Of a stretch of 64,000 bases of DNA, positions 44,712 through 54,805 are shown piece by piece (the first letter of the stretch is position 1; each line of letters begins with the position of its first letter). The DNA is from Paraburkholderia polaris (GTDB lineage Bacteria > Pseudomonadota > Gammaproteobacteria > Burkholderiales > Burkholderiaceae), in NCBI RefSeq assembly GCF_012927345.1, contig NZ_JABBGJ010000002.1:62001-126000 (forward strand). The letters are read 5' to 3'. The translations under genes were made by a program, and so were the position numbers. The notes under the pieces are model-generated. The model saw nothing but the letters and a program-made list of their open reading frames with translations. It searched no databases and was not told where the DNA came from.

Positions 44712-45932
44712 ATGGCGATGAAAATAAAACCTCTTGGGGTGGGGCGGTCCGTTCGGGCGCTGTGTCTGATGATGACTTTGGCGATTCTAACGCAGCGATT
44801 TGCTATTCCTCTCGGCGCCACCCAGCTTCCGGTGGCGTTTCTGCTGTACTGGGCGACGGTTCTGTGGCTCGCAGTTGATGGTCTAACGGTGCCGCGCAAA
44901 CTCAATGCGATCGTTCTTTGGGTTTCGTTCGGCTTGATCTTGCTGTGCTCGTTGAGTACCTACGGAAAAACATCTATCAGCTCGTTGCTGTACTTGCTCG
45001 CCTTGTATTTGCCACTGACCATGAGTGCTACACGATCTGTAACGCGCGAGAATACGCGCGAGGCGGCTCGATACTTCGTTTTGCTGATGGTGTTATTTTC
45101 TGTTGTCGGGATATGGCAGTATTTCAGCCAGTTAATCCTGCACATTCCCTACGCGGATCCAATCGGGAATTTACCTGATGCGGTAATAATGCAAGGTTAT
45201 TTGGCAAGCTATCCAGTTTCCTATGGCGGAGACTTGTATAAGTCAAATGCAATCGTATTTCTTGAGGCGTCGTTTCTTTCCCAGTTTATTGCTTTGGCGA
45301 TTGTTATTGAACTGAGTTTTTCGAGGAGGCTGTGGATTTTATCGACGCTCCTGCTGGGGCTTCTAGTGACCTTCTCGGGGACAGGTTTGATGCTTCTTGT
45401 TGTGGTGGCTCCATTTATTCTGATAAAAAATATCAGAAGTTTGAAGGTTATTGCCCTAACGGTGGCAGCTATTGTCGTTCTTGTTGGGACAGTTATTATG
45501 CGACCAGAGGTAATGGTCCGTGTTGCCGAGTTCGGCGCTTCCGATACAAGCGCGTCCGCAAGATTTATTGAGCCGTTTGCCAGAATGGCGCGATATTCAA
45601 CGCGAAACACTAGCAGTTTGATTGCGGGATATGGTGCAGGTTCCTCTGACCGGCTCGGAAATACAAGCGATTCGCTTGTCAACTATTCCGCTATACCGAA
45701 GGCCATAATTGAATATGGATTACTCGGTGGCGTTCCGTTACTTTTGGCTATAGCCACATGCATAGCATTGTCTGTCGGTTCGCTGCCACTCGTCGCAGCT
45801 CTTGTAGTGACGCATTTTGTGTTGTCCGGTGCACTTCTTCAGCCAATTTCCGTGATGTTAATTTATTTTTTTAATGTGAGCACCGTTCGAAAGCGGCGTC
45901 CGGTTCGACGCGATCTTACGGCCTCAATTTGA
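44712..45932 (+). CDS. wzy: Wzy-type polysaccharide polymerase
   Basis: The 406-residue protein has about ten membrane helices and a larger periplasmic loop around residues 145-175 (LHIPYADPIGNLPDAVIMQG). SLIAGYGAGSSDRLGNTSDS near residue 300, before the last helices, recalls the O-antigen polymerase (Wzy/WaaL) loop. Wzy proteins vary greatly in sequence, so the call rests on topology and on its position between Wzc and Wzx. It polymerises repeat units on the periplasmic side. Confidence 0.8.
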   Translation: MAMKIKPLGVGRSVRALCLMMTLAILTQRFAIPLGATQLPVAFLLYWATVLWLAVDGLTVPRKLNAIVLWVSFGLILLCSLSTYGKTSISSLLYLLALYLPLTMSATRSVTRENTREAARYFVLLMVLFSVVGIWQYFSQLILHIPYADPIGNLPDAVIMQGYLASYPVSYGGDLYKSNAIVFLEASFLSQFIALAIVIELSFSRRLWILSTLLLGLLVTFSGTGLMLLVVVAPFILIKNIRSLKVIALTVAAIVVLVGTVIMRPEVMVRVAEFGASDTSASARFIEPFARMARYSTRNTSSLIAGYGAGSSDRLGNTSDSLVNYSAIPKAIIEYGLLGGVPLLLAIATCIALSVGSLPLVAALVVTHFVLSGALLQPISVMLIYFFNVSTVRKRRPVRRDLTASI

Positions 45933-45943
45933 TTGAGGACATG

Positions 45944-47104
45944 ATGAAAGCAGACAACTGTGACGAGTCTATGTGCTCGTCTGCTCGATTGATTATTATC
46001 TCTCACGTTAAAGATGAGACCGGCGCGAATGGTGGGTCTGTATATACGAGAAGCGTTATAGACATATTAAAAGGTGCGTTTGCGGACGTTCAGACTGTGT
46101 ACGTTCATGAAAATCAGATTAACTGGAAAAAATTAAGAATTATCGCGGCATTTTTCGGTGCTGTCGTATCGGGGCTGCCTGCAAAGGCGCTATATTTTCT
46201 GTCCTATAACGCAGCGCGTCGTATCAAGTGTGCAACCGCTGCTGGAAAAGCCGATTTGGTCATTTTTGATCATCTGGAAACTTCGTTATATTCACGGTTG
46301 GTAAGTAAGAAAATTGGGGCAATTTTAATACAGCATAACGATGAGGTGAAGCTTCACGCGAATCGGGTCGATGGGCAGAAATGGCGGTTGGGGCGAAATA
46401 TCCTGGCGTCCGATCTGGCCAGGCTCGCTAAATTTCAATCTAAATCGTTTGAGAGAATTAAAAATGTAATTTTTCTCTCAGCCGATGAAGCCGCCGCCGC
46501 CGATAGTGGTATTGCTAACAAGTTCACACTGCTGCCGTCTTTTGACTATCAGCCGGTGAAGTTGCGAAATTCTTCTCGAGCCGGAAGGGATGTCGTTTTC
46601 ATTGGAAACATGAATTGGTGGCCGAACATCGATGCTGTTAATTGGTTCGTGAACGAAATTCTCGGTTCGATAGATAATGACGTTACATTCCACGTGGTTG
46701 GGCATGGTTCGCATCGTTGGAGTCGCTCCAATTCACGCGTCAAAACCCATGGATTCGTCGAAAGTCGGGATGATGCTTGGGGAATATCGCCTATATTTGT
46801 TGCTCCGGTTAGACTTGGTGCGGGCGTAAATATTAAGGTGGCGGAAGCAATTTACAATGGGCGCGCATTAATTGCTAGTCCGCAGGCATTAAGAGGGATT
46901 CCGTTTGAAAAGGATGAAGCAATTGTGGTGATGGAGAGTGAGGCGGAATGGGTGGACTGCTTGAATGATCCATTTCGCCTCGAAGAGCTGGCTCAGGCAA
47001 TCCCAAAAGATATAAACCGCGACCTGTTCAAACGGAGTCTCGGAGGGAGGTCTCTCATCGAATACGTCGAGAACATTTTGACAGTGCGGTCTATCCGAGG
47101 TTGA
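45944..47104 (+). CDS. Glycosyltransferase, GT4-like
   Basis: I use the ATG at 45944, with GAGG 5 bp upstream, for 386 residues; ATG 45941 and TTG 45929 are alternatives that overlap or abut the wzy stop. The N-lobe has ISHVKDETGANGGSVYTRSV. The C-lobe has DVVFIGNMNWWPNIDAVNWF, then FHVVGHGSHRW and APVRLGAGVNIKVAEAIYNG, the donor-binding motif of GT4-type retaining enzymes. It is a cytoplasmic step in repeat-unit assembly. It is more AT-rich than the genes outside the cluster. Confidence 0.85.
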   Translation: MKADNCDESMCSSARLIIISHVKDETGANGGSVYTRSVIDILKGAFADVQTVYVHENQINWKKLRIIAAFFGAVVSGLPAKALYFLSYNAARRIKCATAAGKADLVIFDHLETSLYSRLVSKKIGAILIQHNDEVKLHANRVDGQKWRLGRNILASDLARLAKFQSKSFERIKNVIFLSADEAAAADSGIANKFTLLPSFDYQPVKLRNSSRAGRDVVFIGNMNWWPNIDAVNWFVNEILGSIDNDVTFHVVGHGSHRWSRSNSRVKTHGFVESRDDAWGISPIFVAPVRLGAGVNIKVAEAIYNGRALIASPQALRGIPFEKDEAIVVMESEAEWVDCLNDPFRLEELAQAIPKDINRDLFKRSLGGRSLIEYVENILTVRSIRG

Positions 47105-47108
47105 TGAC

Positions 47109-48551
47109 ATGGAAATCAGGTTGTCTTCAATCGTAAAAAAGGGCAGCGTGCAGCTAGTTTCGTCGCTTTTAATGGCGGCTCTTCAGCTCTTGCAGATCGG
47201 CGTTATCTCGCGCTCCTTCGCTGCGGCACCTTTAGGTATTGTTTCTATCAACCTCATGATTGTGGCGGTAGCCACCGTATTTTCGGATTTTGGCCTGCAA
47301 AGCTTTGTAATTCAAGATAAACGGGATATGAAATTCACGTTGCTGGATGTCCGGGCCGTCTTGCCGATCTTTATATCTGCAACGGTCATGATTAGTCTCG
47401 TAGGTGCGTGCTTGGCTCGATATTGCTTCGGTGCCTTGGATGTAGGGAATGCGCTGCTGTGGATTGCACCTGCGATGCCATTGACTGTGATAAGCGGTCC
47501 GGTTCAAGGCGCTGCTGTCCGAGAATTGCATATCGAGCGGCTGGCATTTGCTGAATTTGCAGGGAAAGCGTGCGGTGTTGCGACAACCGTTTTCTTGGCG
47601 TCGTCTGAACACGCAGTGGTATCCGTGATAGCCGGATTTTACGTATCGCAGGTTGTCAGATTGTTGTTCTTGCATGAGACCGTTCTTGCCCTATTGATCG
47701 CACCACGAGGCCAAAAATGTTCAGCCGGAAGGCGCGGCGCGGTGGTGTCGTATGCGGTGGCACAGATGCTCGGCCAGGTTTCGAATACGTTGGCGGCCAA
47801 GGCCGATGAACTGATCGTCGCGGCGGCCATGCCTCTAGAGACGTTCGGCATTTATTCGTCGATGAAGCAACTGGTTATCCAGGCGGTGGCTTTTGTTGCT
47901 CCTGTGGTGCGCAGGTTGACTATGCCGTTCTTTGCGAATCACAGGGGCGGAATAGCTGGAAAATCTCGGTTTACACCGAATAAGTTGATCTGCTGGTCCA
48001 ACGCTGTTTATATAGGTTTTTTTGTGTCCGTGGCGTTGACTTCTGAACCATCAACGAGGTTTATATTCGGGTCAAGATTTATCATTCACGCGGACTGGCT
48101 GATTTTATTCGCTTTGCTCTGGTCGGTTCGCACATTTGCAGGGGGGGGCATCTCGGCATTTCTTCAAAGTACGGGCGCTCCGCTTACAGATTTCTGGTGG
48201 ACGCTCGTCCAGCTTATCGTCCAGACGACCGTGATGCTGATGGCTGCGCCAAACGGAGTCTATGTGATGTTGATTAGCGCAATAGTCAGCTACTTGATTG
48301 TCGGGGTCTTGGGCTACTTGACTATTTACCGACGGAAATCCGGAGCATCGGTTTCTGAGGTGGTAACTATGATAATAATTCCAGCGTTCCTCTATTACAT
48401 CTTTGGCCTGTCTCTACTTTGGCTTGAATCGGTATTTGAAATATACTGGGTTGACGCACTGTGTGCATTTATATTTATGTGTGCTGTCATCGCTGCCACC
48501 ATCATAATTTCGGGAGATCGGCGAATCTTATTTCAAAGGAGCGCGGTATGA
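47109..48551 (+). CDS. wzx: Wzx-type repeat-unit flippase
   Basis: The 480-residue protein has about 12-14 membrane helices. The N-terminus (LVSSLLMAALQLLQIGVISR, then PLGIVSINLMIVAVATVFSD) matches the MATE/MOP polysaccharide transporter pattern, and GISAFLQSTGAP with DFWWTLVQ appears in the later half. It moves the lipid-linked repeat unit to the periplasmic face for Wzy. Its stop overlaps the start of the next glycosyltransferase (ATGA at 48548-48551). Confidence 0.88.
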   Translation: MEIRLSSIVKKGSVQLVSSLLMAALQLLQIGVISRSFAAAPLGIVSINLMIVAVATVFSDFGLQSFVIQDKRDMKFTLLDVRAVLPIFISATVMISLVGACLARYCFGALDVGNALLWIAPAMPLTVISGPVQGAAVRELHIERLAFAEFAGKACGVATTVFLASSEHAVVSVIAGFYVSQVVRLLFLHETVLALLIAPRGQKCSAGRRGAVVSYAVAQMLGQVSNTLAAKADELIVAAAMPLETFGIYSSMKQLVIQAVAFVAPVVRRLTMPFFANHRGGIAGKSRFTPNKLICWSNAVYIGFFVSVALTSEPSTRFIFGSRFIIHADWLILFALLWSVRTFAGGGISAFLQSTGAPLTDFWWTLVQLIVQTTVMLMAAPNGVYVMLISAIVSYLIVGVLGYLTIYRRKSGASVSEVVTMIIIPAFLYYIFGLSLLWLESVFEIYWVDALCAFIFMCAVIAATIIISGDRRILFQRSAV

Positions 48552-49492
48552 ATAAGATTGGGGAAAACGTTCCTGTTGTTGTGTTCGCATATAATCGCCC
48601 TCGGCATCTTGACGCGACGTTAGGAGCGCTTCGGCGCGCTCACGGTGCAAATGAAATAGATGTGTTGATATTCTGTGATGGCCCTCGAAACGAGAGCGAA
48701 CAGAAGGCGGTGAATGAAGTTCGCGATATAGCGCGAAATTCGAAGGGATTTCGGAGTGTAAAAGTGTTTACTTCAGACGAGAATCGCGGACTGGGTGATT
48801 CCGTCGTTCGAGGGGTTAGCCACGCGTTATCATTTTATGAGTCTGTTATTGTTATAGAAGACGATGTTGAAGTTTCACCTGGATTTTTGATTTACATGTG
48901 TGGTGCGTTGAGTGAGTATATAAATAATAATAAAGTATTCTCCATATCTGGTTATTCTCCTCCGGTTGAAGGGAAGGAGGATTTCAATGATGGTTTTTTC
49001 ATTCCGCGAATTTGTTCATGGGGTTGGGCCACCTGGCGGGACCGATGGCAATCTGTGGATTGGAATGTCGGAGAATACGAGCTCTTTATAAAGGACCGAT
49101 CGCGGCGGTCGGAGTTTTGTCGAGCGGGACGGGATATGCTTGATATGCTGATCAACCAGGTAGAGGGTGAATCCGAATCCTGGGCGATTCGTTTTGATTT
49201 TGCGAGATTTATATCCGGAAATAAATTGACCTTATATCCTTCGTCCTCGCTAGTGAAAAACAGCGGAATGGATGGGAGCGGTGAGCATTTTGAAAAGTCG
49301 CAACGCTACCAGACTCAAATTAGCCAGAGAACGGAGTTCGCCTTTCCTTCTTGTGTTAATGAAGCAAGCGAATTGACAGTTGCGTTCTCAGAGTTCTATC
49401 CGAGAAGGTTGCGTAGTCGGTTGGCTATATTGGCTAGACGAATGCGCGTTCATGGCCCCGCACGTAAAGCATTTCGCTTCGTATTTCGCTAG
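48548..49492 (+). CDS. Glycosyltransferase, GT-A fold
   Basis: The ATG at 48548 overlaps the wzx stop, giving 314 residues. The N-terminus PVVVFAYNRPRHLDATLGAL, the EDDVEVSPGF metal-binding acidic motif near 112 and SWGWATWRDRWQ near 160 indicate a GT2/GT13-like nucleotide-sugar transferase. The SWGWATW motif is common in putative GNT-I-type bacterial enzymes. No membrane segment is seen. It is one of four transferases of this cluster, so the repeat unit has at least four or five sugars counting the priming one. Confidence 0.85.
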   Translation: MNKIGENVPVVVFAYNRPRHLDATLGALRRAHGANEIDVLIFCDGPRNESEQKAVNEVRDIARNSKGFRSVKVFTSDENRGLGDSVVRGVSHALSFYESVIVIEDDVEVSPGFLIYMCGALSEYINNNKVFSISGYSPPVEGKEDFNDGFFIPRICSWGWATWRDRWQSVDWNVGEYELFIKDRSRRSEFCRAGRDMLDMLINQVEGESESWAIRFDFARFISGNKLTLYPSSSLVKNSGMDGSGEHFEKSQRYQTQISQRTEFAFPSCVNEASELTVAFSEFYPRRLRSRLAILARRMRVHGPARKAFRFVFR

Positions 49493-49500
49493 GAGAAAAG

Positions 49501-50601
49501 GTGAAAATCGTAATCGGGATTCCGGATATAGGTTTTAAAGGAGGTGCCGAGCAAGTAGCTCTCGACATTGCTACGGCTCTATCTAAATGTCACGATGTGA
49601 CAGTCCTGAGCTTATTTTCAAGTGGGCATGACCTCCGTCTGATAAACGGCGTCGACGTGGTCCATTTGAATTTATATCGGCCAGTGTCGGTTTTTGAAAA
49701 AATTAGAACACGTCTAGGTATTTCGAATTTCATTCGACATGAATTAAAAGGCGTGGATATTTTGATTGGAAACAATTTCTTTCGTTACTGGGCCTTGCCA
49801 CCACTCGTTGATGGTCCGATATGCGTTGAGGTCCAGCATCTGCGCTACGAGGAAGATCGTCACAAGTCGTTGCGGATGTTTCTCCGGAACTGGCTATATC
49901 GATGGCTCGACGGAGTTGTAGTGCTGACTGAACGGGATCGCGCACTGTTTATTCGAAATAATGTGACTGACGTGTCTGTTATTTATAACATGGTACCATT
50001 TTATGAAAAAGTCATTTATCGATCGCGTCCCAAAATAGTTATTGCGGTAGGTAGATTGAGCGCGCAAAAGAATTTTAGTGAACTTATAGAAGCTTGGGTG
50101 GGTGTCCGGGAGAAATTGAAGGATTGGAGTTTGATAATCTATGGGGAAGGTGAGCAGCGACCCTTGCTGGAGGCGTTGATTCTCCAGAAAGGCTTAAGGG
50201 AATGTGTATTTCTGCCTGGTTATCGGGAAAATAAAAGCGGAATGTATGCTAGCGGGGCGATATTTTGTTCCGTTTCGAAATATGAGGGCTTTTCACTGGC
50301 TGCTTGCGAGGCCGCAGCCCATGGCACTCCGATTGTCTCATTTGACTACTCGTCGGGACCAGCGGAACTGTATGCAATGGGGGCGGTTGCAAAACTGGTT
50401 CCGTCAGGTGACCGGCGTCTGTTAGCTATAGCGCTATGCGAACTGGCCGAAAATGATGAATTGCGGCAGCAATGTGGAGAGCGGGCCCAAAGCGCCGCTC
50501 AGGTATTTTCGGCCGAGGCTTTCGCTAAAAGGTGGCTGCAATATGTCGAACAATTGAACATGTCAAAAAAGGCGCTTAGGCGCAAATCAGTGCCCACCTG
50601 A
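49501..50601 (+). CDS. Glycosyltransferase, GT4 family
   Basis: The GTG at 49501 follows AGGAGAAAAG and gives 366 residues. The N-lobe begins MKIVIGIPDIGFKGGAEQVA, and the C-lobe has IVIAVGRLSAQKNFSELIEA and the motif SVSKYEGFSLAACEAAAHGT, with the Glu-x7-Glu signature of GT4 retaining transferases (EGFSLAACE). It is the last gene of unit 2. Its 3' end overlaps the convergent GH26-like gene by 15 bp, so read-through would make antisense RNA. Confidence 0.92.
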   Translation: MKIVIGIPDIGFKGGAEQVALDIATALSKCHDVTVLSLFSSGHDLRLINGVDVVHLNLYRPVSVFEKIRTRLGISNFIRHELKGVDILIGNNFFRYWALPPLVDGPICVEVQHLRYEEDRHKSLRMFLRNWLYRWLDGVVVLTERDRALFIRNNVTDVSVIYNMVPFYEKVIYRSRPKIVIAVGRLSAQKNFSELIEAWVGVREKLKDWSLIIYGEGEQRPLLEALILQKGLRECVFLPGYRENKSGMYASGAIFCSVSKYEGFSLAACEAAAHGTPIVSFDYSSGPAELYAMGAVAKLVPSGDRRLLAIALCELAENDELRQQCGERAQSAAQVFSAEAFAKRWLQYVEQLNMSKKALRRKSVPT

Positions 50602-51525
50602 AAACAAAGTTCTGTACTTAAGCGAGGAGCGAGGAACATTGATCGCGGAAGGTCCGGAAATCGCTGCATCGGGGCCCCCAGCATTAGTGTTCCAATATGC
50701 TTGATACAGTACATTTGCCCCGGGCACATCGAACCATGCATGCATATTTTCGATGAAGGTCGGCGCATCGCCGTGACCGTGTTCGGAAGTTGATACGCTC
50801 CACTCTGTATATGCCTCAGGTTTGTGGTGCGTTTGTGCAAAAGAGCGAAATTCTCGCAAGCCGCCGGGGCGACCAAGAATATCCGACCATCCACTGTTGT
50901 ACTGGTCGTACACATCCATCGAGATCACGTCGACAGCGTCGTCACCTGGATATGCTTTGGACCAGTCAAAATCGGGTGCACCCGAGCTGGCGACGTTCCA
51001 CTCGAATCGCAATTGCGGCGTTTCATGTCGCATGAGAAGTACTACGTGCCTGAACGCGTTTATATAAGAGGCCGGATTATCTACGGCAGACCATGCAAAC
51101 CAAGTGCCGTTCATTTCCCAGCCCAGCCGGACGATAATGCGTGCCGGATTGTGGGTCGATTCAAGGTTGTGGGCGAGCTTGCGGAAGATATCGTCGTGTT
51201 GCCCCGCAGCGATTGCGTTCAGGGTGGCGTCTCCACGTTGCTTGGGCAACAACGGAATGCTGACGGTCTCCACTCTATTTGGATTAGAAGATAACCACTC
51301 CGCTGTTGCTTTCAAAAAGTAGGGAGATGAAATGGTCTGCCACGACGCGTCGTCAGCAAATGTTATTCGATATAGCACCGGTTTTCCTAGCCAAGCGCCG
51401 AACTGATCATATTGGACGATCGAGTCGTCATGTCCTGTATGCAGGCCTAAGGCCGTCGCCGTTGCGCAGGAAGAGAGGCAAAGCAGGGCTGAAGCCAGTG
51501 CAAGGGCACGGAAATTTATCGCCAT
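50587..51525 (-). CDS. GH26-like lipoprotein glycoside hydrolase
   Basis: The start at 51525 gives 312 residues with a signal peptide and lipobox LSSC (lipid-anchored). TTG 51537, with AGGA upstream, is a real alternative. A TIM-barrel hydrolase is indicated by RIIVRLGWEMNGTWFAWS (likely acid/base Glu), DVISMDVYDQYN and EAYTEWSVS (likely nucleophile Glu), the pattern of endo-mannanase-type GH26 enzymes. It is convergent with the polysaccharide genes and is probably exported to trim or release the polymer made next door. Substrate identity is inferred only. Confidence 0.85.
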   Translation of the reverse strand: MAINFRALALASALLCLSSCATATALGLHTGHDDSIVQYDQFGAWLGKPVLYRITFADDASWQTISSPYFLKATAEWLSSNPNRVETVSIPLLPKQRGDATLNAIAAGQHDDIFRKLAHNLESTHNPARIIVRLGWEMNGTWFAWSAVDNPASYINAFRHVVLLMRHETPQLRFEWNVASSGAPDFDWSKAYPGDDAVDVISMDVYDQYNSGWSDILGRPGGLREFRSFAQTHHKPEAYTEWSVSTSEHGHGDAPTFIENMHAWFDVPGANVLYQAYWNTNAGGPDAAISGPSAINVPRSSLKYRTLFSGGH

Positions 51526-51771
51526 CGAAGGTTTCAAGGTTACGTTCCTGTTCGGTATCGTGATTCGAGGCGTGGCATGTTTGGTGGGCATCGCGCCGTG
51601 CGTTCAACTACGCCAAATTCCATGGACATAGACAAGGGGCGCCACGCGCGGATTCTCTTCCGATACCGAAGCCGCAGCAGTGGCGATGAAGACATCCTGA
51701 TTCGGCGCAATCGGCCACAGGCTCGACCGGCGATCAAACTAGCGACGCTCTAGGCGGCATAACTAGACAAT

Positions 51772-52017
51772 CTATCTGCGCGAGAGCTGGAAGTGCGCGC
51801 TTAAACTCGCCCCGCCTCTCTCCGCCTCAAACCGATCCAACTCCCCAAGCAAATGCTCGATCTGAAACGTTTGCAATGTGGTCAGGGGGAATTCATCCTG
51901 TATGCGTTGTAGTCGCTTTCGCCAATATGCTGGTTGCAGCACAGGTTCACCACGAAAGGCGCGCAGCGACGGCGCCATCACACGCGCGACGTGCGCGATG
52001 TCTTCATCCATTGTCAT
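51772..52017 (-). CDS. Small conserved hypothetical protein
   Basis: The start at 52017 gives 81 residues; a longer version to 52167 lacks a ribosome-binding site. It is alpha-helical and charged (YWRKRLQRIQDEFPLTTLQT, then FQIEHLLGELDRFEAERG). It has no signal peptide and no known domain. It sits alone between the GH26-like and efflux genes. Confidence 0.5.
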   Translation of the reverse strand: MTMDEDIAHVARVMAPSLRAFRGEPVLQPAYWRKRLQRIQDEFPLTTLQTFQIEHLLGELDRFEAERGGASLSAHFQLSRR

Positions 52018-52860
52018 GCAACAGCCCCGAAAGACCTCGATGTTTAGCTTTGGTTTTTTTATGTGCACGCGTTTGGTGAGAACGAGTTCGTAGTCGCGGC
52101 ACAAACGTCGGGGCTCATAGTAAGAAATCAGAATCGCCTGGTCAAGGTTTCTGCCCGCATTTCGCACGAAGAGTTCTTCGAATTTGCCTTGATTTCGGGG
52201 TTATTTCGATCACAGCAGGATTTCAAGGTGTAGCTTGTCGGGTCTCCAACGAAGGTGCTTTGACCCGCGAGATCGCTTCGATGTGGCATGTGTCAAACAG
52301 CGCAAGTGAGCGCCTCCAAACCTGAAGAAACAGGAAGAAAAACAGAGGGCTGGTGGAAGCAGGGCGGCTCGGCAGGGTTAGGTCATTCGTTGAGTGCACA
52401 ATTATCATGGTGAGGAGAGAGTCGTCTAAGTTGGCGGACTAAAGCAGCAGTTCCTCTATTACGTTCGTCTGATAGGTGTAGTACGAAGGTAACAAAACAA
52501 GCACCTGCAATGGTGAAACCGATGAATCCGCATCTGACAGCACAAAGACAACCAGAACGCCTAGCTACCCCATACCTCGTCTGACAACTGCAACCTCGTC
52601 AATCTTTCCGCGGTAGCAGGAGTTCAACCTCAAGCTCCTCACCCTCGATCTGTGTATCAGATCTGCCCGATCAAACGTTCGCACATGCTGCATAGCAGCG
52701 AGCGAAAGTTCTGCGTCAAGTAAGAAAGGGGAAAAAGCGCCCAAAAGTCCAGTGCACAGGGTGCGCGAGCCAATGCTTGAAAAAATAGCGAACCGATAAC
52801 GGCCGCTGCTCACTGACACACGCTAGCAGCACCGCGACCCGACCCCAAACCCATCACCCT
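52018..52860. other. Gene-poor intergenic stretch
   Basis: These 843 bp contain only short overlapping frames without ribosome-binding sites or recognisable products. I see no RNA gene, mobile element or strong hairpin. Its composition is less GC-rich than the efflux gene that follows. Confidence 0.4.
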
Positions 52861-54501
52861 TCAAAGCGCATTCCCCCGCGGCGGAAGCGCATCACCTTCC
52901 GCCTCTCCTCCGCCTGCCACCACCTCCCCCTCCGGATACCCAATCCTCACCGGCGGCACAAACCAAGCAAGGCACAACCCAACGAGCGCAGCCGCCCCCG
53001 CCACCAGAATCCCGATATGAATCGACTGCACAAGCGCATCCCGCGCGGAATTCATCATCGCGTCACCCGCATGCCCCGCACTGACCAGACGATTAATCAA
53101 CGCCGCTTGCTCCGCACGGTCCACCAGCAGCTCGGGACTCGCAAACGACTTGAACCACTGCGTCGCCTGATACGAAGCGAGCGAGCGATGCACGCCCTGC
53201 GTATAGAGATGCCCGAGCAAAGCACCGGTCATCACCGTCCCCAGCATCCCACCAAAAGTACGCAGCGACTGCAGCAGCGCAGTTGCCGCGCCGAGCTGAT
53301 CGCGCGCAACGATCTGCTGCGAACAGACCGTCAGACTGGTCGCCACCAGCCCAAGCCCGAGACCGCTAATACCCATGCACGACATCCACACCAGATGCGG
53401 CTCGGTACCTCTAAGCACGATCACGGCCAGACACGCCAGCGCGGACAACGCAAAACCGACATACATAATGCCGTTCGCGCGGCGGATCCGTGTGACGATA
53501 CGATTGTTCACCACGCTGCCGACCGTCGTGCCGAGCAGCAGCGGCGTAATCAGCATGCCCGAATCATGCGCGGACATCGCATAGCCACCCTGAAACAGCA
53601 GCGGCACATAAAACACCAGCGAAAACAGCGCGAAACCACCAAGCACAGACATCGCGAAGAGCGCAGAGAGCTTGCGGTCCAACAGCATATCCACAGGAAT
53701 GATCGGATACTTGATCCTCCGCTCCCATAGCCACAGCGTCATTGCGAAACTCGCCGTAACGACGGCCAGCACGATCGTTATCGTGTCGACGCCGTACTTC
53801 GGAAACAATTCGATCAGCAATTGCAGCGCGCCGAACGTGACCGCGACCACGAACGCGCCGAGCCAGTCAAGCCGAACGGGGCCCTTGTGCCGCAGGTGAC
53901 GTAGCGGCGGCAAAAAGCGTTGCACGAACAGCAACGACACCAGGCCGACCGGCACGTTGACGAAGAACACCAGCCGCCAGCCGCCGTATTGTGTGAGCAC
54001 GCCCCCGAGCGTCGGCCCGACCATATTGGCGACCCCGAACGCAGACGTGACGAATACGAGCCAGCGCAGCCGCAGCTTCGGATTGGGGAACAGATCGGCG
54101 ACGGTGGCGAATACTGTGCCGATCAGAATGCCGCCGCCTATCCCCTGCAACCCGCGCGAAATTACCAACAACAGCATGCTGGTGGCGAACCCGCACAATA
54201 CCGACGCGCCGGTAAACAACACAATCGCGGCGATCAGGAACGGCTTGCGGCCGAACAGATCACCCAGCCGCCCGAAGATCGGAATGGTGATCACCGAAGC
54301 CAGCATGTACGCCGTCGCAACCCATGCATACAGTTCGAAACCCTTCAGATCCGCGACGATGCGCGGCAAAGCGGTGCCGACAATGGTCTGATCGAGCGCC
54401 ACCAGCATCGAGACGAAGGCAACGCCAAGCATAGCCAGCAGCGATTCACGAAATGGCAGCAGTTGTCCGCTGGGTAGAGGCGTGTCGAGGCCGGGAGTCA
54501 T
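52861..54501 (-). CDS. DHA2-type 14-helix multidrug MFS exporter
   Basis: The 546-residue protein begins after a short cytoplasmic tail with MLGVAFVSMLVALDQTIVGT, where LDQTIVxxALP is motif D1 of the DHA2 (EmrB/QacA-like) family. GRLGDLFGRKPF is motif A and GLQGIGGGILIG is motif B. Fourteen spans fit. It exports drugs or toxic compounds with proton exchange, and no membrane-fusion partner is adjacent. The DUF3303 gene upstream is only 19 bp from its start, so they form an operon. Confidence 0.93.
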   Translation of the reverse strand: MTPGLDTPLPSGQLLPFRESLLAMLGVAFVSMLVALDQTIVGTALPRIVADLKGFELYAWVATAYMLASVITIPIFGRLGDLFGRKPFLIAAIVLFTGASVLCGFATSMLLLVISRGLQGIGGGILIGTVFATVADLFPNPKLRLRWLVFVTSAFGVANMVGPTLGGVLTQYGGWRLVFFVNVPVGLVSLLFVQRFLPPLRHLRHKGPVRLDWLGAFVVAVTFGALQLLIELFPKYGVDTITIVLAVVTASFAMTLWLWERRIKYPIIPVDMLLDRKLSALFAMSVLGGFALFSLVFYVPLLFQGGYAMSAHDSGMLITPLLLGTTVGSVVNNRIVTRIRRANGIMYVGFALSALACLAVIVLRGTEPHLVWMSCMGISGLGLGLVATSLTVCSQQIVARDQLGAATALLQSLRTFGGMLGTVMTGALLGHLYTQGVHRSLASYQATQWFKSFASPELLVDRAEQAALINRLVSAGHAGDAMMNSARDALVQSIHIGILVAGAAALVGLCLAWFVPPVRIGYPEGEVVAGGGEAEGDALPPRGNAL

Positions 54502-54520
54502 GACCGTCTTACTTACGCAC

Positions 54521-54805
54521 TTATTTGCGCGCGGCCTGATGCGCGCCCAATGCCGCGCCGAGGTCTTCGTCCGTCGCCGCTGGGAAGATGCTCATGGTCA
54601 ATAAATCGCCCCATTCGAGCGCCAGCGCCGACAGTCCGCGCGTGTCTTCCGCCTCGACGACCGCAAAGCCATGCAATCCGCCGATCGCATGCCAACGCCC
54701 TAGCAATTTGACACCTTCAGGCGCTTGGCCGCCGGTTTTCATGAAGCGCTCGATGACGGAATTTTCCGCAGTCGGCAGGCCATTCCATTGCACGATGAAT
54801 TTCAT
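54521..54805 (-). CDS. DUF3303-family protein
   Basis: The 94-residue protein begins MKFIVQWNGLPTAENSVIER; the middle RWHAIGGLHGFAVVEAEDTR and SALALEWGDLLTMSIFPAAT match the DUF3303 family, ferredoxin-like small domains of unknown role. Its start overlaps the stop of a short upstream frame by 4 bp, and it precedes an efflux pump in the same direction. Confidence 0.85.
   Translation of the reverse strand: MKFIVQWNGLPTAENSVIERFMKTGGQAPEGVKLLGRWHAIGGLHGFAVVEAEDTRGLSALALEWGDLLTMSIFPAATDEDLGAALGAHQAARK

Noticed and set aside
52565..52819. An 84-residue minus-strand frame before the efflux gene
   Set aside because: No ribosome-binding site and no recognisable product; I considered a transposase remnant but saw no supporting motif or terminal repeats.
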